From positions 62,001 through 126,000 of the forward strand of contig JAEYFP010000045.1 of NCBI GenBank assembly GCA_023402845.1: a stretch of 64,000 bases of DNA. The letters are read 5' to 3'. Under the pieces are notes generated by a model, which had not been told where the DNA came from, ran no database searches, and saw only the letters and a program-made list of their open reading frames with translations. The position numbers were made by a program, and so were the translations under genes. This document shows, in pieces, positions 18,353 through 25,324 of the stretch. Source of the stretch: Bacillota bacterium (GTDB taxonomy: Bacteria; Bacillota; Clostridia; Lachnospirales; Lachnospiraceae). Every line of letters starts with the position of its first letter. The stretch's first letter is position 1.

Positions 18353-19981
18353 CTATTTTAGATAAAAATCGATCGTTTTTTCAATCAAAACCGGAAGCAC
18401 TCCGAAGGTATACGGAAGATGGACTCTTTCCGTCCATTTATGTGCATCCTTTCCGTAACATCCATAATTAACTGCCGGAATATTGAGCTTTTGTATGTTC
18501 TCGACGGGGATTGGATACAGCTGCTGCATACCCGGAAAATTATTGACAAGTGTATGAACAGACTCTTCGGTATCATCAATTTTGATATAGCTGCTGTCGG
18601 ACAGACTGGGAAAGAACTTCATGAAACGATAAACTTCGTCTGTTTCCTCAGATACCTTTCCTGCAATTGCTTTTATTTCTCCGATCAGCTTCTCATCCTT
18701 GCCCTGCAGTGTATTATGAGGACAATAAGGTGCCCCGTAATACAATACAATTGCCGGTGATTTGATACCGGTCCACTGCAGAAGATAACGAATCATCGCA
18801 ATCGGGATCTCTCTTTTATCCTTCCGTTCTTCTGTCTGTTCGTTTATGATTTTTTGCAGTGCTTCTTTGCAAAAACCGCTTTTTTGCTCTGCTCTTTCAA
18901 GCAGCTCCTCATAGGTAAGCACATACAGGGGATAGTCATAATCCTTATGGGTCTGTCCTCCCATCCGGCAAAACTGTCTGCTCATCTGATTGATTTTTTG
19001 CAGTGTTTCCTTCATCACCTCTAAAGCGGCCGTTTTCAGCTTACCTGTAATTTCTTCCATAGAAGCATTATGTACAAAATAATTAAAGTAGACAAAAGCC
19101 TCCGATGCGGTCTGTACATTATACCAGGGCTTGAGATCCTTGATTTTCAATACCGACGGCGGATACGTGAATTCACCCTCATAACCGTCTGAAAATGCAC
19201 AGTTCAAATTAAGCTTCTCTACCAGTCCGGCTGCCGCCATAGAAGCATCAAATCCTTCAAAGCACTGTCCCACATGGGTTTCCTTTCCCTGAATATAAAA
19301 GCAGGGAAGCAGCTTGCCTACGGTACCTGAATAAATCGTCTTCTTGTCATCACCCGGAAATAACGGACAAATGAAATCATTGTTAATTGCCAGCTTGTAT
19401 TCCAGCCCGTATTTTTCCTGAAACAGAAGCAGCTGATCCAGCGCCTCGATAATCCCCGTATGCAGATTCTCCTCCACCGGATTAAAAGAAACTAAAATAT
19501 TGCCGGAAAGACTGCTTACCCCTTCACTCATTTCCTTCAATATGCCGAGAAATACGGCATCACCGCTTTTCATGTCGCAGGAACCTCTGCCAACCATATA
19601 ATCGCCGGATTCTAAGTCCGCCCTGACCTCCGCAGCCAAGTCCATCTTTTTCATTTCTTCCAGCAGCCGTTCCGGCTGAAAAGCCCATTTTTCAAGCGCC
19701 CCGAAGTCCTGCACACCAACCGTATCCGTATGACCGTGAAGCAGAATCGTATCGGATTTTCTTTCCTTCTCTCCCAGTAACAGGGCAAATACATTCCGGC
19801 GTTCCAGCGGATCATCTGCAAGCCTCTGTACAACTACCTGTTCGGGATGTGCCTGAAAATAGGGAATTGCTCTGATATATTCCTCAATAAAAATTCCGAT
19901 ATCCTTTTCCCCCTCGGTCGTGTTGACACTCGGTATTTGAACCAATTCCTCAGCAAGCTTTCGCATTGTTTCTCTAATCAT
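18353..19981 (-). CDS. rocB: RocB-like M20 metallopeptidase family protein
   Basis: 542 aa, longer than standard M20 enzymes (~400-450) and matching RocB of arginine-utilisation operons. It begins RETMRKLAEELVQIPSVNTTEGE and carries metal-site motifs LLHGHTDTVG, GRGSCDMKSGDAVFLG and NPVEENLHTG. RocB's reaction is not firmly established; it sits in the Bacillus rocABC arginine operon. Its start overlaps the upstream dehydrogenase stop by 4 bases. Its presence is the best sequence hint that the operon handles arginine or a derivative. Confidence 0.85.
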   Translation of the reverse strand: MIRETMRKLAEELVQIPSVNTTEGEKDIGIFIEEYIRAIPYFQAHPEQVVVQRLADDPLERRNVFALLLGEKERKSDTILLHGHTDTVGVQDFGALEKWAFQPERLLEEMKKMDLAAEVRADLESGDYMVGRGSCDMKSGDAVFLGILKEMSEGVSSLSGNILVSFNPVEENLHTGIIEALDQLLLFQEKYGLEYKLAINNDFICPLFPGDDKKTIYSGTVGKLLPCFYIQGKETHVGQCFEGFDASMAAAGLVEKLNLNCAFSDGYEGEFTYPPSVLKIKDLKPWYNVQTASEAFVYFNYFVHNASMEEITGKLKTAALEVMKETLQKINQMSRQFCRMGGQTHKDYDYPLYVLTYEELLERAEQKSGFCKEALQKIINEQTEERKDKREIPIAMIRYLLQWTGIKSPAIVLYYGAPYCPHNTLQGKDEKLIGEIKAIAGKVSEETDEVYRFMKFFPSLSDSSYIKIDDTEESVHTLVNNFPGMQQLYPIPVENIQKLNIPAVNYGCYGKDAHKWTERVHLPYTFGVLPVLIEKTIDFYLK

Positions 19982-20988
19982 TCTGCTATCTCCTCATTTC
20001 TTTTAAGAGCCTTTTTACTAACCAGTCTTCTAACCTGATCAAGCTCCCCGTTCATATAAAAAAGAATATTATCGACCGAAATCCTGGCAAGCGCTTCAAT
20101 CGATTCCTCTGAATAAAATGCGGCATGAGGAGTCAAAATTACCTCATCCCGATATAATAAAGAATGATCTGCAATATCCGGAGTCTCACCTTCCAGTACA
20201 TCCAGTGCTGCCCCGGATAATAAATGCTCATCCAGCGCCCGCACAAGCGCCTCTTCCTCCACCGCTTCTCCTCTTCCGACATTAATGAACAACGGTTCCT
20301 GTTTTAATTCTTCAAAAAATTTTTTATTAAAAAAGTGATAGTTTTCCTTTGTCTGTGACATATGGTTTGTAATAATCGTGCACCGGCTGCAGATTTCTTC
20401 AAGACTCGCCGGATGAATCCCCTGCCTTGTCTCAACCGGATGGATTCCGTCGTCATAGACACACACCTCCATACCAAATCCCAAAGCCAGCTTTGCTACT
20501 CTCTGCCCGATTCGTCCAAAGCCGAAGATTCCTATTTTTTGTCCCTGCAGCCGCCGAAGTCTTCCCCCGGTGTCATAATGCCAGCGGTGTGCCTGCTCCA
20601 GCTGTCTTGTATACCTCTTCAACCCTCTTGTCAATGCCAGAATCAGACTCATCGTATGCTCTGCCACTTCGCTTGTACAATATTCATCGATTGCCATGAC
20701 TGCGATATTTTGTTTTGCGGCCGCCTCAAGATCCACGGTATTGTAACCGGATGCGTTAATGGAAATACATTTAATTGTATACATTTTTTCTAATATCTCT
20801 TCATTCAACGGCAAAAAAGCCGTTAATAAGGCATCTGCACCGTTCAGTTTCTCTATTAACTCCCTCAGATTATTCCTATAAGGATAAATCTCAACCTCCC
20901 AGTCCGGCCGGGCTTCCAGCAGATAACGTTTTTCCTTTTCAGAGGTTTCATTCATCAATTTTGCAAAATCGCTGATTATTACTTTCAT
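19978..20988 (-). CDS. D-2-hydroxyacid dehydrogenase (NAD-dependent)
   Basis: 336 aa. A Rossmann motif GIFGFGRIGQRVA, the catalytic Arg region (NVGRGEAVEEEAL), Glu region and His (LTPHAAFYSEES) give the usual R-E-H triad of this family (glycerate/lactate/phosphoglycerate dehydrogenases, CtBP). It could reduce a 2-oxo acid released by the class I aminotransferase. First gene of the operon; GGAAGG ribosome site upstream. A 40-base hairpin lies in its leader. Confidence 0.92.
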   Translation of the reverse strand: MKVIISDFAKLMNETSEKEKRYLLEARPDWEVEIYPYRNNLRELIEKLNGADALLTAFLPLNEEILEKMYTIKCISINASGYNTVDLEAAAKQNIAVMAIDEYCTSEVAEHTMSLILALTRGLKRYTRQLEQAHRWHYDTGGRLRRLQGQKIGIFGFGRIGQRVAKLALGFGMEVCVYDDGIHPVETRQGIHPASLEEICSRCTIITNHMSQTKENYHFFNKKFFEELKQEPLFINVGRGEAVEEEALVRALDEHLLSGAALDVLEGETPDIADHSLLYRDEVILTPHAAFYSEESIEALARISVDNILFYMNGELDQVRRLVSKKALKRNEEIAE

Positions 20989-21008
20989 TTTACTGCCTTC
21001 CTAATAAC

Positions 21009-21049
21009 GCAAAGAAGCTCTACACAGATTCTGTGTAAAGCTTCTTTGC
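21009..21049 (-). promoter_or_regulatory. Long hairpin in leader of the catabolic operon
   Basis: Arms GCAAAGAAGCT / AGCTTCTTTGC plus TACACAG / CTGTGTA, interrupted only by one C-A mismatch and closed by ATT. It ends ~20 bases before the dehydrogenase start. No T-run follows, so it is not a simple terminator; it may be a leader RNA structure or an operator. Confidence 0.5.
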
Positions 21050-21085
21050 TTCGGTATTTATCATGATTATGAACTTGTCTTTGTT

Positions 21086-21136
21086 CGTATTTAGTGTACT
21101 GTATACATTTTTATCATATTTTAATTTGCTTGTCAA
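21086..21136 (-). promoter_or_regulatory. Promoter of catabolic operon with GntR operator
   Basis: On the minus strand TTGACA (21136-21131) is followed after 17 bases by TAAAAA. The palindrome TGTATACA (21107-21100) and then TACACT follow directly. Whichever -10 is used, the palindrome would overlap the core promoter. TGTATACA matches the pattern of FCD-type GntR operators. Confidence 0.55.
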
Positions 21137-21155
21137 TACGAATTCATATTTTTTA

Positions 21156-21223
21156 TTGAATTTACAATATTTATGTAGTATTATAAATAAAATGAAGTAT
21201 AGTTGCAGAATTTTTTGTATACA
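21156..21223 (+). promoter_or_regulatory. Promoter and operator of the GntR gene
   Basis: TTGAAT (21156-21161), 17-base spacer, TATTAT (21179-21184). A second TGTATACA (21216-21223) lies ~25 bases past the expected transcription start and just before the regulator's ribosome site, which suggests autorepression. Confidence 0.55.
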
Positions 21224-21247
21224 TTTTTGAGATTGAAAGAGGTTATT

Positions 21248-21910
21248 ATGAGCTTAAAACCAATTCCTAAAGCACTTACGTTAAAAGAGCAGGCTTATCA
21301 GGCTCTGAAACAGGCAATTTTTTCTAATTCTTTTCCGTCAGGTACACCGTTGGTCGAGGAACAGCTAAGTGCCAAACTGTCTATCAGCAGAACTCCAATC
21401 CGTTCTGCCCTGCAGCAGCTTGTCTATGAAAATCTGGCAATTTCTGATGCGACAGGACATATTTACGTTTCTCATATCACCGAAAAAGAGGTAGATGATG
21501 TCACCATTATGCGATCAAATATGGAACCACTCGGAATCAGCTTAATAAAAATGCCCGTTTCCAAGGAAAGTATTGAGGCACTGTACCGCATTCATAACGA
21601 GCAGGTTTTACTTGTTGAGCAGGAGCCTGACAATCATATCCGCTATGCCGAGCTGGATACCTATTTTCACAATTCCATAGCCCGCCTGTCAAACAATTTT
21701 ATTCTGATTGAAACAATCGAACGCATCGGCAATCTTATGATTCGTGTCAATATTCTTTCGGGTACGCTGAGTCCCCACAAAAAAAAGGCGCTGTCTGAAC
21801 ACGCCGCAATTATTGAATATCTGGAAAAGGGACAAAAGGAGTTTGCAGTTGTCGCAATGAGAGAGCATGTCCGAAATGTCGGTACCCGCATACTTGATAT
21901 TTTTAATTAG
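21248..21910 (+). CDS. GntR-family regulator, FCD subfamily
   Basis: 220 aa from ATG 21248 (AGAGG upstream); the ORF also has an ATG at 21203 but that lies before the operator and lacks a ribosome site. Winged HTH at residues ~10-70 (LKEQAYQALKQAIFSNSFPSGTPLVEEQLSAKLSISRTPIRSAL). The FCD effector domain is all-helical with a late HVRNVGTRIL. FCD regulators repress divergent catabolic operons and release on binding a small acid. Divergent from the eleven-gene operon; its stop overlaps the following convergent gene by 4 bases. Confidence 0.93.
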   Translation: MSLKPIPKALTLKEQAYQALKQAIFSNSFPSGTPLVEEQLSAKLSISRTPIRSALQQLVYENLAISDATGHIYVSHITEKEVDDVTIMRSNMEPLGISLIKMPVSKESIEALYRIHNEQVLLVEQEPDNHIRYAELDTYFHNSIARLSNNFILIETIERIGNLMIRVNILSGTLSPHKKKALSEHAAIIEYLEKGQKEFAVVAMREHVRNVGTRILDIFN

Positions 21911-22422
21911 TTTCCTTCATTTTGTTCCATATATTGGTCCATAATCTTTGCTGCCATACCTACAAGCGCAGCACATGGTCTTTTTTTATAATATTCTGCT
22001 GTCCGAAGCTCAGGCTCGGGTTTCTCTTTTCCCGATCCTAAGCCTAACAGCTCCCTGCAAACGATGGATTGATTCTGATCCTCAAATTCTTTTGCGAGAT
22101 ATTGGATTCTTTCATAATGCTCTGCCTTCTTTTTATAGTCTTTTGGATCGGTATAACCATAAACTGCTCCGGCTACCATAAACATCCCCGAAACGGCACC
22201 GCACACTTCGCGAAGTCTTCCCATCCCGGCTCCGAAAGAGGAACTGATTTTTAACGCTGTCTCAAAATCCAGATCATATACATCGCGGAAAGCCAGAAAC
22301 ACTGACTGAGAACAATTATATCCTTCTTTAAAATATGCCATTGCCAATTCCGGGTGTCCTTGTTTCTGTTCCGTTTCCTGATATTTTTCTTCTGCTTCCA
22401 TGCGATCCCGCCTTAGATTCAT
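21907..22422 (-). CDS. C_GCAxxG_C_C family redox protein
   Basis: 171 aa. The diagnostic cysteines are in order: YNCSQSVFLAF, then EVCGAVSGMF, then VCRELLG, then RPCAALVG, with FGAGMGR before the second. The family is a putative redox protein of anaerobes with no settled reaction. The start may be the ATG at 22422 or the internal Met 8 codons on. It lies 3' to a methyltransferase/CoA-disulfide reductase group in the same direction but separated by 85 bases. Confidence 0.9.
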   Translation of the reverse strand: MNLRRDRMEAEEKYQETEQKQGHPELAMAYFKEGYNCSQSVFLAFRDVYDLDFETALKISSSFGAGMGRLREVCGAVSGMFMVAGAVYGYTDPKDYKKKAEHYERIQYLAKEFEDQNQSIVCRELLGLGSGKEKPEPELRTAEYYKKRPCAALVGMAAKIMDQYMEQNEGN

Positions 22423-22507
22423 TCGAATTTCTATTACCTGTCGTTTGTATCGATGCCCTAAGTACTATTTTAACAGAATCTTTTTACAAGTCAAAGAATG
22501 CTTATAT

Positions 22508-23095
22508 TTATTTTTTGATTGCCTTTAGCATATAAAAATATTCATTCAAGTAAATGACTTTACTGTGATCAAAACCAGTTCGCTTAAGGTTTCTTTTGAT
22601 GGTGGTTTCATCCAGCCTATGGTCTGTTGGCGGTCCATAATCACTTTCTTGTTTCACCCACTCGATAATAAAAATTTCTCCATTTGTACCTAAAATACGG
22701 TTTACTTCTTTTAAAAATTTTTCCCGCATTTTTACTTCATGCAGAACCGTACATAAAAAAGCATAATTTACAGAATTATTTTCTATCTTTAGATTATATT
22801 CTCGTGAAATAACCGGAATAATATTTTTCATATGATTCTCGTCCAATTTACTTATGATGTCCGTTATCATTTCCGGCTCTGCATCAATCGCATATACGAG
22901 ACCATCCTCTCCCACTGCTTCAGCAAGTGGGAATGTGAAATATCCGATGCCACATCCAATATCAGCAATACTGCCTGATTTTTCTATTCCGGTTTCAGCT
23001 ATTATATTATGAACCGGCAATGCTTCTCTGCGCTTGGGACTATCCAGTTTACTTTTATTGATAACCTTCTTATCCAAAATTGTATTCTGTAACAA
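22508..23095 (-). CDS. Class I SAM-dependent methyltransferase
   Basis: 195 aa if started at TTG 23095, which has AAAGGAAG 8 bases upstream; the frame also has ATGs at 23134 and 23122 that lie deeper inside the preceding gene. Motif I IADIGCGIGYF, motif II VYAIDAEPEM, post-motif NYAFLCTVLHEV and a loop for GEIFIIEWVKQE. This is the Methyltransf_11/25-like pattern. Substrate unknown. It overlaps the reductase 3' end, so it is likely translated from the same transcript. A link to sulfur, metalloid or quinone-like chemistry is only suggested by neighbours. Confidence 0.85.
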   Translation of the reverse strand: MLQNTILDKKVINKSKLDSPKRREALPVHNIIAETGIEKSGSIADIGCGIGYFTFPLAEAVGEDGLVYAIDAEPEMITDIISKLDENHMKNIIPVISREYNLKIENNSVNYAFLCTVLHEVKMREKFLKEVNRILGTNGEIFIIEWVKQESDYGPPTDHRLDETTIKRNLKRTGFDHSKVIYLNEYFYMLKAIKK

Positions 23096-24773
23096 TGCGT
23101 TCTCTTCCTTTCTGTTGGTCATTATAGTATTCATAGAAGGAAACTCCCAAAAAGCTTCCGGTCATATTAAAGACATTATGAAAGCCCTTATTTTGGAGTG
23201 CCAGAGCTGCATTGTAGCTGCGCTGACCGGTTCGGCAGTGCAGATATACCGGCTTATCCTTCGGAATTTCGTCCAATCTGTCCCTAAGCTCACTTAGCGG
23301 AATATTGACAGCCCCTTTGATATGCCCTCTATCATATTCATATTGTTCTCTTACATCAATAATTACACTATTATTTTCAACAAGCGCTCTTGCCTGATCA
23401 ACATTTACCTGCTTAAAGTCACCGTTTAAAAGATTGGAGCCCACATATCCTGCGTAATTTACAATATCCTTTGCGGTTGCAAACGGAGGGGCATAGCTGA
23501 ATTCCAGATCCTTTAAATCTTCTACTGTTCCTCCAAACTTAATGACAGCTGCAATGGTATCAATGCGTTTTGTAACATCCCCTTTCCCAATTGCCTGTGC
23601 TCCCAAAATCTTTCCCGTCGGTACTTCAAACAGTAATTTAAAATGCATTGGTTCCGCATCCGGCATAAGTCCTACCTTATCCGACAATATCACACGGACA
23701 ATATCATACTTGATTTTAATAGGAAGTGTCTTTATTAAGGATTCATTCAATCCAGTAGATGCACCATTAAATTCAAATACTTTAATTGCGGAAGATCCAA
23801 TATATCCTTTGTTCTCTATACTCTTATGATTCATATGATCCGCAGCAGCCCTTGCCTGCTTTAAAGCGGGACCCGCCAATGACAATTTTGTCATGGTATG
23901 GGCCAATGCATGATAAACTTCGATTGCATCTCCGACTGCATAAATATCCGGATCATTCGTCAGATAATTTTTATCTACTTTAATAGCACCTGTTTCTCCG
24001 ATCTTAAGACCTGCCTCCTTTGCAAGATAAGTTTCGGGTGATACGCCAATTGCCATTACAACAGCACCTGCATTAATTGTTTTCCCGGAGTCTAAAATGA
24101 CTTGATTCTCTTCAAATCTCTCTACCTTTTCTCCGACAATTAAATTCACCTTATGGTCAATCAGCACTTTATGAAATATTTGCACCATATCATAATCAAA
24201 AGGTCTGAGTATCTGATTGGCCGCTTCTATCAGAGATACCTTGTATCCGGCTTCACATAAATTCTCGGCAACCTCAACTCCGACATATCCGCCTCCGATT
24301 ACCGCGATGTCCTTTTTGTACATTTGCTTTGCAAATTGATTCAGCTCATCAATATCAGCCACATTCCTTACTGTAAATATATTCACATGTTCAATACCCG
24401 GAAGCTTCGGCACAATCGGCGACGCCCCCGGTGATAATATCAATTTATCATAGCTTTCCGTATACACTTCGTTGGAATTAGTTTTTCTGACAGCTACCGT
24501 TTTATGTTTCCGGTCGATTGCCGTAACTTCACTGTTGATGCGTGCCTCAATATTGTATTGCTTTAAAAAAAGCTCCGGATTCATCAGCACCAAATCCTCT
24601 GCCTCCTTAATCACACCGCTCAGGTGATAGGGAAGCGAACAATTAGAAAACGAAACATGAGAGCCTCTTTCAAACATGATAATCTGATCTTCCTCACTGT
24701 TTCTTCTCAGTCTTGCAGCAGCAGATGCCCCGCCGGCAACTCCGCCGATAATTAATATCTTTCGTGCCATCAT
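23070..24773 (-). CDS. CoA-disulfide reductase with C-terminal rhodanese domain
   Basis: 567 aa. FAD motif IIGGVAGGASAAARLRR, redox Cys in FSNCSLPYHLSG (residue ~44, the single-Cys CoADR/Nox arrangement), NAD motif IGGGYVGVEVAENL, and FAD motif YAVGDAIEV. The final ~100 residues are a rhodanese domain with active Cys in LHCRTGQRSYNA. CoADR-RHD enzymes reduce CoA disulfide or persulfides/polysulfide with NADH. Stand-alone rhodanese and methyltransferase genes flank it. Confidence 0.93.
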   Translation of the reverse strand: MMARKILIIGGVAGGASAAARLRRNSEEDQIIMFERGSHVSFSNCSLPYHLSGVIKEAEDLVLMNPELFLKQYNIEARINSEVTAIDRKHKTVAVRKTNSNEVYTESYDKLILSPGASPIVPKLPGIEHVNIFTVRNVADIDELNQFAKQMYKKDIAVIGGGYVGVEVAENLCEAGYKVSLIEAANQILRPFDYDMVQIFHKVLIDHKVNLIVGEKVERFEENQVILDSGKTINAGAVVMAIGVSPETYLAKEAGLKIGETGAIKVDKNYLTNDPDIYAVGDAIEVYHALAHTMTKLSLAGPALKQARAAADHMNHKSIENKGYIGSSAIKVFEFNGASTGLNESLIKTLPIKIKYDIVRVILSDKVGLMPDAEPMHFKLLFEVPTGKILGAQAIGKGDVTKRIDTIAAVIKFGGTVEDLKDLEFSYAPPFATAKDIVNYAGYVGSNLLNGDFKQVNVDQARALVENNSVIIDVREQYEYDRGHIKGAVNIPLSELRDRLDEIPKDKPVYLHCRTGQRSYNAALALQNKGFHNVFNMTGSFLGVSFYEYYNDQQKGRERIVTEYNFG

Positions 24774-24794
24774 ACAACCCTCCTGTGTGAATAA

Positions 24795-25115
24795 TTATTT
24801 TTTCTTTGTTCCGGCATAGGAACCCATGCCGCCTGCAACATTAACCACATCAAAGCCTTGCTTCGTAAGTATTTTTACAGCGCTTCCGCTTCTTCCGCCC
24901 GACTGGCACATGATATAGTATGTCTGATCCTTTATCAGGTATTGCTCCGGACTTGTTAACAAATTGCCCATCGGTATGTTTTTAGCGGTCTTCAAGCTCC
25001 CGCTTTTATACTCATACGGCTCTCTGATATCAATCAGCTCCACCTTGCCAATCAGGTTGTCCATATCATTGATAGGAATCACTTTACTGTCAGCTCTCTT
25101 TAAAAAATCGAACAT
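24795..25115 (-). CDS. Single-domain rhodanese
   Basis: 106 aa. Rhodanese fold with active-site loop MCQSGGRSGSA (Cys near 69), preceded by ELIDIREPYEYKSGSL. No signal peptide. It probably passes sulfane sulfur to or from the CoADR-rhodanese encoded 21 bases downstream. GGGAGGA ribosome site upstream. Confidence 0.92.
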   Translation of the reverse strand: MFDFLKRADSKVIPINDMDNLIGKVELIDIREPYEYKSGSLKTAKNIPMGNLLTSPEQYLIKDQTYYIMCQSGGRSGSAVKILTKQGFDVVNVAGGMGSYAGTKKK

Positions 25116-25175
25116 TTTATATTCCTCCCGTATTTTTTGTATTTATCTATGTTGTTATTTTTTTAACCTATCTCT

Positions 25176-25226
25176 GAGTTTCATTATAAAGAATTTCTCA
25201 TTCTTATCTGTGACGAAATCACATAG
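25176..25226 (-). promoter_or_regulatory. Promoter with Crp/Fnr-like site at about -40
   Basis: On the minus strand TATAAT (25188-25183) lies 17 bases after a poor -35 (ACAGAT). TGTGA-N5-TCACA (25209-25223) overlaps that -35 and is centred ~40 bases before the expected start. The spacer is itself an inverted repeat (AAGAAT-N5-ATTCTT, 25189-25205). The arrangement resembles a class II Crp/Fnr-family promoter for the rhodanese operon. Confidence 0.5.
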
Positions 25227-25269
25227 CATTCCTCCGGCAGTTACTTCGTGTACTATTTGAAGACAGATA

Positions 25270-25298
25270 AAAGGGATTACCTTTATGGCAATCCCTTT
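25270..25298 (-). terminator. Terminator of the 744-aa SLH protein gene
   Basis: Stem AAAGGGATT / AATCCCTTT with an 11-base loop, followed on the minus strand by TTATCTGTCTT. It lies 27 bases beyond the SLH gene stop. Confidence 0.65.
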
Positions 25299-25324
25299 GT
25301 AATAATGAATCTTTTATCAGCTTC

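Noticed and set aside
21086..21136. A Fnr or catabolite-control site instead of a GntR site
   Set aside because: The palindrome TGTATACA is too short for those and occurs twice around the GntR gene.
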